Positions 56,102-63,750 of a stretch of 64,000 nt of DNA are shown in pieces. This DNA comes from Phenylobacterium zucineum HLK1 (lineage in GTDB: Bacteria; Pseudomonadota; Alphaproteobacteria; Caulobacterales; Caulobacteraceae), in NCBI RefSeq assembly GCF_000017265.1, contig NC_011144.1, forward strand, positions 3,698,001 to 3,762,000. Reading direction: 5' to 3'. The position numbers and the translations under genes were made by a program. The notes beneath the pieces were generated by a model. That model was not told the DNA's origin, ran no database searches, and worked only from the letters and a program-made list of their open reading frames with translations. Positions within the stretch are counted from its first letter, which is position 1, and each line of letters starts with the position of its first letter.

Positions 56102-57510
56102 CGACGCCCCAGCCCAGCCAGCGCGACCGCCAGCGGGAGGAGACGCGCGAGCAGATCCTGCGGGCCGTGGGCGCCCAGCTCGAGACGCGCTCGCTCGAGG
56201 ACCTGAGCTTCGGCGAGATCGCCCGCGACGCCGGCGTCGGCGAGCGCACCGTCTACCGCCACTTCCCGACCAAGGAGGCCCTGCTGGGCGCCTTCTGGGC
56301 CTGGATGCAGAGCAAGGCCCTCGGCCAGCAGGAGGAGCGCGGCCGGCCCACCCGCCCCTCGGACCGGCGCCTGCGCGAGGCGATCACCGCGCCGCGCGAC
56401 GCCCAGCGGCCCATGCGGATCCTGCTCGCCACCGACGCCTGGGAGCCGCAGGTCAACGGCGTGGTCCGAACGCTGACCCGCGTGGTCCAGGAGCTGAGGG
56501 AGATGGGCCATACGGTCGAGGTGATCCACCCCGGCCAGTTCAAGACCTTCCCCCTGCCCACCTACGCCGAGATCAAGGTGGCGATCGGCGTCTACGAACC
56601 GGTGCAGGAACGCTTCAAGGCGTTCGAGCCCGAGGCCATCCACATCGCCACCGAGGGCCCGATCGGACTGGCGGCGCGACGCATCTGCGTCGAATGGAAG
56701 CTGCCGTTCACGACCAGCTACCACACCCGCTTCCCGGAATACGTCTCGGCGCGCCTGCCTTTGCCGCTGGCCGCCGGCTACGCCTACATGAAGTGGTTCC
56801 ACAAGCCGTCGGGCCGGCTGATGGTGGCCACGCCGACCATGCGCGACGAGCTCACGCGCCATGGATTCCGCAATATCTCGTCCTGGTCGCGAGGCGTGGA
56901 CACCGAGGCCTTCCGCCCCCGGCGCGAGGGCGAGCCCGACGTCTTCGAGGACCTGCCGCGGCCGATCTTCCTCTACGTCGGCCGGGTGGCGGTGGAGAAG
57001 AACATCGAGGCCTTCCTCACCCTGGACCTGCCGGGGACGAAGGTGGTCGTGGGCCCCGGGCCGCAGCTCGAGGAGCTGAAGGTCAAGCACCCGAAGGCGG
57101 TGTTCACGGGATCGAAGTCCGGCGCCGATCTCGCCGCCCATTACGCCTGCGCCGACGTCTTCGTCTTCCCCTCGCTGACCGACACCTTCGGCCTGGTGAT
57201 CCTCGAGGCCATGGCCTCGGGAACGCCCGTGGCCGCCTATCCGGCGCCGGGCCCCATCGACCTGATCCCCGGCTCGGGCGCGGGCGCGCTGGCGCCGTCG
57301 GCCACCGAAGGGCTGCGCGAGGCCTGCCTCGAGGCCCTGAAGCTGGACCGCCGCCAGGTGCGGGCGTTCGCCGAGACCTTCTCGTGGCGGGCGTGCGCCG
57401 AGGACTTCGTGCGCAACCTGCAGCCCTATCCCGAGCCCCAGAAGACCCGCTTCTGGCGCCGCCTGCGCCGCCTCGCCCGGGTGCGCCGCCGCCGCCCCGA
57501 GGCCGCCTAG
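56098..57510 (+). CDS. TetR DNA-binding domain fused to a GT4 glycosyltransferase
   Basis: A 470-aa chimera. Residues ~14-70 are a full TetR N-terminal HTH (TREQILRAVGAQL, FGEIARDAGVGERTVYRHFP, TKEALLGAFWAWM). A Pro/Arg linker (about 71-105) leads to Met106, where a complete GT-B glycosyltransferase begins (MRILLATDAWEPQVNGVVRTL), ending with the nucleotide-sugar motif SLTDTFGLVILEAMASGTPV near 360. The TetR ligand-binding domain is missing. The enzyme resembles glycolipid glycosyltransferases found beside PlcP-like genes. Met106 has no good ribosome-binding site, so the fusion seems to be the main product, but internal initiation cannot be excluded. It follows the phosphoesterase gene by 52 bases, with a TetR-type palindrome over its start. 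Confidence 0.85.
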   Translation: MTTPQPSQRDRQREETREQILRAVGAQLETRSLEDLSFGEIARDAGVGERTVYRHFPTKEALLGAFWAWMQSKALGQQEERGRPTRPSDRRLREAITAPRDAQRPMRILLATDAWEPQVNGVVRTLTRVVQELREMGHTVEVIHPGQFKTFPLPTYAEIKVAIGVYEPVQERFKAFEPEAIHIATEGPIGLAARRICVEWKLPFTTSYHTRFPEYVSARLPLPLAAGYAYMKWFHKPSGRLMVATPTMRDELTRHGFRNISSWSRGVDTEAFRPRREGEPDVFEDLPRPIFLYVGRVAVEKNIEAFLTLDLPGTKVVVGPGPQLEELKVKHPKAVFTGSKSGADLAAHYACADVFVFPSLTDTFGLVILEAMASGTPVAAYPAPGPIDLIPGSGAGALAPSATEGLREACLEALKLDRRQVRAFAETFSWRACAEDFVRNLQPYPEPQKTRFWRRLRRLARVRRRRPEAA

Positions 57511-57524
57511 GGCTGAAAAGGAAA

Positions 57525-57552
57525 GCGCCGCGGCGGGGGAACGCCGCGGCGC
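57525..57552 (-). terminator. Terminator between the fusion gene and the porin gene
   Basis: GCGCCGCGGCG-GGGGAA-CGCCGCGGCGC, an 11-bp perfect stem. In the minus direction it is followed by TTTCCTTTTC, so it chiefly serves the porin gene. Confidence 0.75.
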
Positions 57553-57577
57553 CGTTACGCGCGGGTGGAGACGCGCG

Positions 57578-58798
57578 CTAGAAGTCGAACTGCGCCCGCA
57601 GCTGGAAGGTCTGCACGTCCACGTCCAGGCCGGCCAGGCGGTTGTCGTTCTGGGAATAGGTGTAGTTGGCCATGAGCCGCGCGTAGGGGTGCGGGTACCA
57701 GTTGGCGCCCAGCGTCCAGGCCGAGTACTCGCCCGCGGTCGACACCCCCGAGACCTCCGTCAGGTCGGCGCTGTCGTAGCGCACCGCCAGCTCCAGCGCC
57801 CCCATCCCGCCCTGGGTGACGGGACGCTTGACCTTGATGCGCCCGAACTCGCCGTCCGCGGCGTTGTAGCGGCGGGATTCGCCCGTCGGGAACCAGCTGG
57901 CGAAAACGTACCAGGCGCGAACGTCGTCCTCGACGTCTCCGAAGCGCTCGACCCGGGCGTTGGCCCACTCGCCCTGCAGCGAGAGGTTCCCCCGGACCAC
58001 GGCGCCTTCGAGGCCCACCTGCGTGTCGCGCACGCCGACGCTCCCCGTGGTCACATAGCGCGAGCCGAAGTTGGTGTTGTTGCGCGCCCCATAGCTGAAG
58101 TTGGCCTGGTCGGCGCGGTCCCGGCGCCGGACCCAGGCGCCCAGGTGGACCTTCGTCGTGTCGGTCACGACCGGCGCGTAGGCGACCCGCGCCCCGTAGG
58201 CGTACTGCTCCTCCGAGCCGGTCGGACGGCCGGACGGGACCTCGGGATTGTTGATGTTGTCGCCCGAGACGAAGACCGCCGCGGACCAGTTCTCGCCGCC
58301 GACGCGGGCCTGGGCGTTCAGGGTGCGGCCCACGCCCAGCACGTCGGCGAACGCGCCGCGCTCCATGAAGGTGATGTAGCGCGAGGAGGTGAGGTTCTCG
58401 AGCGAGACCGTCTTGAACTGGCCCACCGTGAAGGCCGCGCCGTCCGTGGGGCTGTATTCGACGTAGAGGTCCTCCCAGTCGACGGCGCCGTCCTCCTTGA
58501 TGTCGACCTCCGCCACGTAGGACCAGTGCTCGCCGTAGCCGCCCTGGACGCCCAGCCGGGCGGTCCGCATGCGGGTGTCCTTGAGGTCGACCGGGGACAG
58601 GGTCTCGCGATCGACCTCCTGCCAGACCTGGTCGAGGTAGATCCGCCCGCGCGGCTTGATCGTGAAGTCGCCGAACTCGAATTCGGGCGCGCCCTTGAAC
58701 TCGCGCGGCGCGTCCTGCGCCTGGGCCCCGCCTGCGGCGGCCAGGGCCAGCAGGGCGGCCGCCCCAGCTCCGCCGATCACGGCGCTCTTAGTCTTCAT
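57578..58798 (-). CDS. OprO/OprP-type phosphate-selective porin
   Basis: A 406-aa outer-membrane porin of the phosphate/polyphosphate-selective family (PF07396 type). It has a signal peptide (MKTKSAVIGGAGAAALLALA through AQA), then FGDFTIKPRGRIYLDQVW, DLKDTRMRTARLGVQGGYGEHWSYVAEVD (cited as MRTARLGVQGGYGEHW) and a C-terminal beta-strand ending in Phe (LRAQFDF), the BAM recognition signal. The PHO box at 58877-58916 reads in its direction, about 80 bases upstream, so it should be induced by phosphate limitation through PhoB. Confidence 0.9.
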   Translation of the reverse strand: MKTKSAVIGGAGAAALLALAAAGGAQAQDAPREFKGAPEFEFGDFTIKPRGRIYLDQVWQEVDRETLSPVDLKDTRMRTARLGVQGGYGEHWSYVAEVDIKEDGAVDWEDLYVEYSPTDGAAFTVGQFKTVSLENLTSSRYITFMERGAFADVLGVGRTLNAQARVGGENWSAAVFVSGDNINNPEVPSGRPTGSEEQYAYGARVAYAPVVTDTTKVHLGAWVRRRDRADQANFSYGARNNTNFGSRYVTTGSVGVRDTQVGLEGAVVRGNLSLQGEWANARVERFGDVEDDVRAWYVFASWFPTGESRRYNAADGEFGRIKVKRPVTQGGMGALELAVRYDSADLTEVSGVSTAGEYSAWTLGANWYPHPYARLMANYTYSQNDNRLAGLDVDVQTFQLRAQFDF

Positions 58799-58876
58799 CT
58801 GGCGTGGTCCCGTTGCTCTGGTTGTCCGGACGAGGCGCGGATTACGGGTCTTCCGTGACGCCCCGGCCAAGGTTCG

Positions 58877-58916
58877 ACGACAATTGAATGGCGGTTCGAT
58901 GACAGAGCGATGACAG
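58877..58916 (-). promoter_or_regulatory. PHO box with four heptamers at 11-base spacing
   Basis: On the minus strand the heptamers are CTGTCAT (58910-58916), CTGTCAT (58899-58905), CCGCCAT (58888-58894) and TTGTCGT (58877-58883), each 11 bases apart. The first pair matches the PhoB consensus exactly. It points towards the porin gene and lies 87 bases ahead of the divergent DUF47-pit operon. Confidence 0.88.
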
Positions 58917-59002
58917 CCGACGGTGGCGGCGCGCCGTCCGCCGGTGTAGAGGCCTCTTTCCTCCGTACACGGCGCTAACGCCGGTCGCCCGAAGGGTCCC
59001 CG

Positions 59003-59647
59003 ATGCTGAGCTGGTTCAACGCGATCATGCCGAAAGAGGCGGCGTTTTTCGACATGTTCGAGCGGCATGCCCGCGTCACCTGCGCCGGGGCGCGGGCGCT
59101 GCGCGAGCTGCTGAACGGCGGCGACCGGGTCCCGGAGCTCTGCGCCGAGGTCGCCCGCCAGGAGGAGGCGGCCGACGAGGTCACCCGCGAGGTGATGCTG
59201 GCGGTGCGGCGGACGTTCATCACGCCCTTCGACCGCAGCGACATCCGCAACCTGATCGGGTCGATGGACGATGCGGTCGACCAGATGCACAAGACCGCCA
59301 AGGCCGTGACGCTGTTCGACGTGCGCGCGTTCGAACCCGACATGGTGCGGCTGGGCGACATCATCGTCCGGTGCTCGGACCTGACCGCCCAGGCCGTCCC
59401 GCTGCTTCGGCAGATGAAGGCCAACGCCGGCCTGCTGAACAGCCTGACCGAGGAGGTCACCCGGCTGGAGGAGGATTCCGACCACCTCTACGACGACGGC
59501 ATGCGCGCCCTCTACCGCGGCCCGGCGCGCGAGGATCCGATGGCGTTCATCGTCGGCGCCGAGATCTACGACCACCTCGAGAAGGTGGTCGACCGCCTGG
59601 AGGACGTCGCCAATCGGATCAGCGGCGTGCTGATCGAGCACCTCTAG
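59003..59647 (+). CDS. DUF47 family, PhoU-like Pit accessory protein
   Basis: A 214-aa helical protein of the DUF47 family, regularly found immediately upstream of pit phosphate transporters and thought to regulate them. It starts LSWFNAIMPKEAAFFDMFERHA, with VTREVMLAVRRTFITPFDRSDIRNLIGSMDDAVDQM around 63-98 (cited as FITPFDRSDIRNLIGSMDDA) and DHLEKVVDRLEDVANRISGV at the end. AAGGG precedes the ATG. It is 13 bases upstream of the transporter gene. Confidence 0.9.
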   Translation: MLSWFNAIMPKEAAFFDMFERHARVTCAGARALRELLNGGDRVPELCAEVARQEEAADEVTREVMLAVRRTFITPFDRSDIRNLIGSMDDAVDQMHKTAKAVTLFDVRAFEPDMVRLGDIIVRCSDLTAQAVPLLRQMKANAGLLNSLTEEVTRLEEDSDHLYDDGMRALYRGPAREDPMAFIVGAEIYDHLEKVVDRLEDVANRISGVLIEHL

Positions 59648-59660
59648 GAGGCCCGCGCGC

Positions 59661-60677
59661 GTGGACATCGGCGGCATGAGCCTCATCCTGATCTTCCTGA
59701 TCGGGGTCGCGCTCCTATTCGACTTCCTGAACGGCCTGCACGACGCGGCCAACTCGATCGCCACCATCGTCTCGACGCGGGTGCTGCCGGCCCGCTGGGC
59801 GGTGATCTGGGCGGCGTTCTTCAACTTCATCGCCTTCCTGTTCTTCGGCCTGCACGTGGCCAACACCATCGGCAAGGGGATCATCGCCCCCGACGTGATC
59901 TCGGACGCGGTGATCTTCGGAGCGCTGGGCGGGGCGATCTTCTGGAACGTGTTCACCTGGCTGATCGGCATCCCTTCCTCCAGCTCGCACGCCCTGATCG
60001 GCGGCCTGCTGGGCGCGGGCATCGCCAAGGCGGGGCTCGACCCGATCGTCTGGGCGGGGGTGTGGAAGACCGTCTCGGGCATCGTCATCTCGCCCGCCCT
60101 GGGCTTCAGCCTGGCCCTCGTCCTGGTGCTGCTGGCCTCCTGGGCCTTCGTGAAGGCCACCCCGCCGCTGGCGGACAGCGTCTTCCGCAAGCTGCAGTTC
60201 GTCTCGGCCGCCCTGTTCTCGCTGGGCCACGGGGGCAACGACGCCCAGAAGACCATGGGCATCATCGCCGTGCTGCTCTACTCCCACGGCCACCTGGGGG
60301 CGGAGTTCCACGTCCCCTTCTGGGTGGTCATCACCTGCCAGGCGGCGCTGGGCCTTGGCACCCTCTTCGGCGGCTGGCGGATCGTGCACACGATGGGATC
60401 GCGGATCACCCGCCTTACGCCCCAGCAGGGCTTCTGCGCCGAGACCGGCGGCGCCATCGCCCTGTTCTTCTTCACCAACCTGGGCATCCCGGTTTCCACC
60501 ACCCACACCATCACCGGCTCGATCGTCGGCGTCGGCGCGGCCCGGCGCATGTCGGCCGTGCGCTGGGGCGTGGCCAAGAGCATCGTCTGGGCCTGGGTCG
60601 TGACGATCCCCATGGCCGGCCTGACCGGGGCGCTGTTCTACTGGGCGGCCCGTCTCCTCGATCGGGCGTTCAGCTAG
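59661..60677 (+). CDS. pit: Low-affinity inorganic phosphate transporter, Pit family
   Basis: A 338-aa inner-membrane permease taking up metal-phosphate with protons. The two inverted PiT signatures are present: FLNGLHDAANSIATIVSTRV near 25 and LGHGGNDAQKTMGIIAVLL near 192. About 9-10 membrane helices are seen. The GTG start has AGGAGG upstream, which overlaps the stop of the DUF47 gene. It forms an operon with DUF47 and probably the NUDIX gene. Confidence 0.94.
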   Translation: MDIGGMSLILIFLIGVALLFDFLNGLHDAANSIATIVSTRVLPARWAVIWAAFFNFIAFLFFGLHVANTIGKGIIAPDVISDAVIFGALGGAIFWNVFTWLIGIPSSSSHALIGGLLGAGIAKAGLDPIVWAGVWKTVSGIVISPALGFSLALVLVLLASWAFVKATPPLADSVFRKLQFVSAALFSLGHGGNDAQKTMGIIAVLLYSHGHLGAEFHVPFWVVITCQAALGLGTLFGGWRIVHTMGSRITRLTPQQGFCAETGGAIALFFFTNLGIPVSTTHTITGSIVGVGAARRMSAVRWGVAKSIVWAWVVTIPMAGLTGALFYWAARLLDRAFS

Positions 60678-60678
60678 G

Positions 60679-61125
60679 ATGGCCAAGGACAAGGACCGGC
60701 TGCGGCCCGAACCCGATCGCGAGCCCAAGACGCAGTACGCGGCCCTGCCGTGGCGGCGGACCGGCGAGGCGGTGGAGGTGATGCTGATCACCTCGCGCGA
60801 GACCCGCCGGTGGGTGATTCCCAAAGGCTGGCCGATCAAGAAGCTGAAGCCCGACGCCTCGGCCGCCCAGGAGGCCTTCGAGGAGGCCGGCGTCACCGGC
60901 CGCACCCGCGGCAAGGCGATCGGGCTCTACCACTACGACAAGCGCCTGCGCAGCGGCCGCACCCAGCACGTGCGGGTGTTCGTCTACGGCCTGGAGGTGG
61001 CCGAGGTGCGGGACGAATGGCCCGAGATGGCCGAGCGCGAGCGCCGCTGGACGAGCCCTGCCGAGGCCGCCGAGCTGGTGGACGAGAAGGAGCTGAAGAA
61101 GCTCCTCGCCGCCTTCCAGCCCTAG
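60679..61125 (+). CDS. NUDIX hydrolase, diphosphoinositol-phosphatase-like
   Basis: A 148-aa NUDIX-fold protein. The box region is PKGWPIKKLKPDASAAQEAFEEAGV (positions ~49-73; key residues Gly51, Glu66, Glu69, Glu70). The first Glu of the consensus is replaced by Leu and the Arg of RE by Gln, but the metal-binding EExG is kept. This GWP variant is found in bacterial relatives of diphosphoinositol and diadenosine polyphosphate hydrolases. It starts 1 base after the pit stop, implying coupled translation and a possible link with phosphate metabolism. Confidence 0.85.
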   Translation: MAKDKDRLRPEPDREPKTQYAALPWRRTGEAVEVMLITSRETRRWVIPKGWPIKKLKPDASAAQEAFEEAGVTGRTRGKAIGLYHYDKRLRSGRTQHVRVFVYGLEVAEVRDEWPEMAERERRWTSPAEAAELVDEKELKKLLAAFQP

Positions 61126-61142
61126 AAGCCCGCTAGAGCCCC

Positions 61143-61946
61143 CTAGAGCAGCCGGCTGCGCATCGCCTGCGAGAGCAGGTCGATCAGGCTGACCGCCACG
61201 ATGATCACCACGATGATCGCCGCGAGCTGGGCGTAGGCGAAGCCGTTCAGGGCGTCGAACAGCAGCTGACCGATGCCGCCGGCGCCGATCAGGCCCAGCA
61301 CGGTGGCCGACCGCGAGTTCGATTCGAAGCGGTAGAGGGCGTAGCTGGTCCACAGCGGCGCCACCTGCGGGATGATGCCCCAGATGACCTCCTGCAGCGG
61401 CGTCGCGCCCGTGGCGCGCACGCCTTCGACCGGGCCCTTGTCGATCGCCTCGACCGCCTCGGAGAACAGCTTGGCGAGCACCGCGCCGGTGTTGACGGTC
61501 AGCGCCATGACGCCGGCGAAGGGGCCAAGGCCCACGGCCACCAGGAACAGCGTGCCCAGCACCAGGTCCGGGACCGAGCGCAGCAGGTTCATCAGGAGGC
61601 GCATCGGCTGCTGCAGCCAGATCGGCGAGACGTTGCGCGCGCAGGCCAGGCCGAAGGGGATCGCCAGGACCACCGCCAGCACCGTGCCCCAGATGGCGAT
61701 CTGGACCGTCAGCCACATCTTCGAGACGTAGAGCTTCCAGTCGGTGAAGTCGGGCCGCAGGAACTCGCGGCCGAACTGGCGCATGTTCTCGGAGTTGGTG
61801 AACAGCTTCGAGAAGTTGCTCATCTCGACCGGGCCGAAGCTGATCAGCAGCAGCAGGATGACGCCGCCCCAGACCAGGAAGTCGGGGCCGCGCTGCATCA
61901 GCGTGCGGGTCGGGGGCGCGGGAACGTCCGCGGCGGCGTGGCTCAT
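61143..61946 (-). CDS. phnE: Phosphonate ABC transporter permease PhnE
   Basis: A 267-aa inner-membrane permease with six helices. The coupling-helix motif EGVRATGATPLQEVIWGIIPQVAPLWTSYALYRFESNSR is family-specific (cited as EGVRATGATPLQEVIWGIIP and YRFESNSRSATVLGLIGAGG). The start overlaps the phnD stop by one base. It ends the phnC-phnD-phnE operon and converges on the NUDIX gene. Confidence 0.92.
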   Translation of the reverse strand: MSHAAADVPAPPTRTLMQRGPDFLVWGGVILLLLISFGPVEMSNFSKLFTNSENMRQFGREFLRPDFTDWKLYVSKMWLTVQIAIWGTVLAVVLAIPFGLACARNVSPIWLQQPMRLLMNLLRSVPDLVLGTLFLVAVGLGPFAGVMALTVNTGAVLAKLFSEAVEAIDKGPVEGVRATGATPLQEVIWGIIPQVAPLWTSYALYRFESNSRSATVLGLIGAGGIGQLLFDALNGFAYAQLAAIIVVIIVAVSLIDLLSQAMRSRLL

Positions 61947-62959
61947 CAGACGGCGGGCTCCCGGGCGCGCTTCTGGGCCGCGTCGGCCCGCACCTTGTCG
62001 AACTCGGCCTGCGCCTTGCGGATGCGGCCGGCGTCGCCCGAGCGGCGGGCGTCGGCCAGCGCCTCGGCGGCCTCCATCTCGCGGATCGGGTCGAGGTAGG
62101 AATTGTCGGCCGGACGGAAGCCGCCGTACTTCAGGCCCTCCAGGACCTTGCGCTGCTTCTCGGCGACCTCGTCGGTTCCCGTGCCGTAGGTCAGGAAGAA
62201 CTGGCGGATCTTCTCCTTCACCGCCGGATCGAGGTCCTTGCGCACCAGGATCGAGGATTCCGGGATCGGCGGCGAGCGCCAGATGATCTCGATCCGCTGG
62301 AACAGCTCGGGATTGTCGCGCTCGTAGAACTGCAGGCCGATGGTGTTGTTGGTCGCCACGTCCGTCAGGCCGTTGGCCACGGCCATGAAGTTCGACTGGT
62401 GGTTGGCGGCGCGGACCGCCTTGAAGCACTTGGCCGGGTCGATGTTGTTGGGCGTGAAGAGGTAGGCCTTCGGCGCCAGCGTGCCCGTGGTGGACTTGGC
62501 GTCGCCGATGCCCAGCGCCAGGGTGCGGTCGCACTTCAGCACGTCCTCGAGGGTGACGCCGCTGCCCTTCCGGACGATCAGCACCGACTGGTACGAGCCC
62601 TCGCCGCTGGCGTCGACCACGCGGCCGATCACCTCGCCGTCGGCCCGGCGGGTGGCCTCCAGCGCCGGCAGGGCCGAGAACCAGCCGACCTGCGCCTGGT
62701 TGAAGCGCATGGCTTCGATCATCGAGGTGTAGTTCGAGATGAAGTAGGGCTTCACCTTCACGCCGATCTGCCGGGACATGTCGTCCAGCAGCGGCTGCCA
62801 CAGGGGCTGCATCGACTGCTGCCCCTCGGCGGGGGTGATGGCGAAGTTCAGCTCCTTGGGCGTCCCGCCCGAGGCGGCCGTCTCCCCGCCGTCGCCGCAG
62901 GCGGCGAGGCCGAGGGTGGCGGCGATCAGGGCCAGGCCCAGGATGCGGCGGCGGATCAT
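61946..62959 (-). CDS. phnD: Phosphonate/phosphite-type substrate-binding lipoprotein PhnD
   Basis: A 337-aa periplasmic binding protein with a lipobox LAAC (Cys21). LNFAITPAEGQQSMQPLWQPL near 37, YFISNYTSMIEAMRFNQAQVGWF near 72 (cited as NYTSMIEAMRFNQAQVGWF) and MAVANGLTDVATNNTIGLQF near 192 match PhnD. The C-terminus is an extended basic helix. No C-P lyase genes are in the window, so the ligand might be a phosphonate, phosphite or phosphate ester. The stop overlaps phnE, and the start overlaps phnC by 4 bases. Confidence 0.9.
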   Translation of the reverse strand: MIRRRILGLALIAATLGLAACGDGGETAASGGTPKELNFAITPAEGQQSMQPLWQPLLDDMSRQIGVKVKPYFISNYTSMIEAMRFNQAQVGWFSALPALEATRRADGEVIGRVVDASGEGSYQSVLIVRKGSGVTLEDVLKCDRTLALGIGDAKSTTGTLAPKAYLFTPNNIDPAKCFKAVRAANHQSNFMAVANGLTDVATNNTIGLQFYERDNPELFQRIEIIWRSPPIPESSILVRKDLDPAVKEKIRQFFLTYGTGTDEVAEKQRKVLEGLKYGGFRPADNSYLDPIREMEAAEALADARRSGDAGRIRKAQAEFDKVRADAAQKRAREPAV

Positions 62960-63750
62960 TGGGGCGCTCCTTCCCAGAAGACGTCCTCGAACTCGGGCCC
63001 GTAGATGTCGATGAGCTGTTCGCGGCGCAGGCCCTCGGCCGGGCCATCGTAGACGATCTTGCCCGCTTTCAGGGCGACCACCCGCTCGCAGTAGCGCAGG
63101 GCGTAGTCCACCTGGTGCAGGGTCACGACGACGGTGAGGCCGTCCGTCGCGTTGAGTTCCTTGAGGATCTCCATCACCCGGCGGGCCGAGACCGGGTCGA
63201 GGCTGGCGACCGGCTCGTCGGCGAGGATCACCTTGGCCTTCTGGACCAGCGCGCGGGCGATGGCGCCGCGCTGCTGCTGGCCGCCCGACAGCGTATTGGC
63301 CCGCTGGGCGGCGTAGTCGGACACCCCGACGCGCTGCAGCGAGGCCATCACGGCGTGCTTGGTCTCGGCCGGCCACAGGCCCAGCACGCCGCGCCACATC
63401 GGGATCCGCCCCAGCGAACCCAGGGCGACGTTGGTGAACAGCGACAGCCGTCCGACCAGATTGAACTGCTGGAAGATCATGCCGATGCGGGTGCGCGCCT
63501 TGCGCACGCCCGAGCCGATCCGGCCGTTCTCCTGCACCGGCGCGCCGAAGGCCTCGATACGGCCCTCGCCCGCGTCGATGGTCTGCAGCGCGCTGATCGA
63601 GCGCAGCAGAGTGGACTTGCCCGAGCCCGACGGCCCGATCAGCGCGATCATCTCGCCCTTGCGGACCTCGAGCGACACCGCGTCGAGGGCCCGGCGCGAG
63701 CCGAAGGTCTTGGAGGCGTTCCGTACGGACAGAACGGCGGCGTCGGACAT
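62956..63750 (-). CDS. phnC: Phosphonate ABC transporter ATP-binding protein PhnC
   Basis: A 264-aa ABC ATPase. Walker A is GPSGSGKST near 37, the Q-loop lies in IGMIFQQFNLVGRLSLFTNV near 85, the signature LSGGQQQRGAIARALVQ near 152 and Walker B VILADEPVASLDP near 172. FQQFNLVGRLSLFTNVALGSLG is typical of PhnC. It heads the phnCDE operon. The ATG has GCGCC-rich sequence upstream with no strong ribosome-binding site. I find no clear PHO box in 63751-64000. Confidence 0.93.
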   Translation of the reverse strand: MSDAAVLSVRNASKTFGSRRALDAVSLEVRKGEMIALIGPSGSGKSTLLRSISALQTIDAGEGRIEAFGAPVQENGRIGSGVRKARTRIGMIFQQFNLVGRLSLFTNVALGSLGRIPMWRGVLGLWPAETKHAVMASLQRVGVSDYAAQRANTLSGGQQQRGAIARALVQKAKVILADEPVASLDPVSARRVMEILKELNATDGLTVVVTLHQVDYALRYCERVVALKAGKIVYDGPAEGLRREQLIDIYGPEFEDVFWEGAPQ

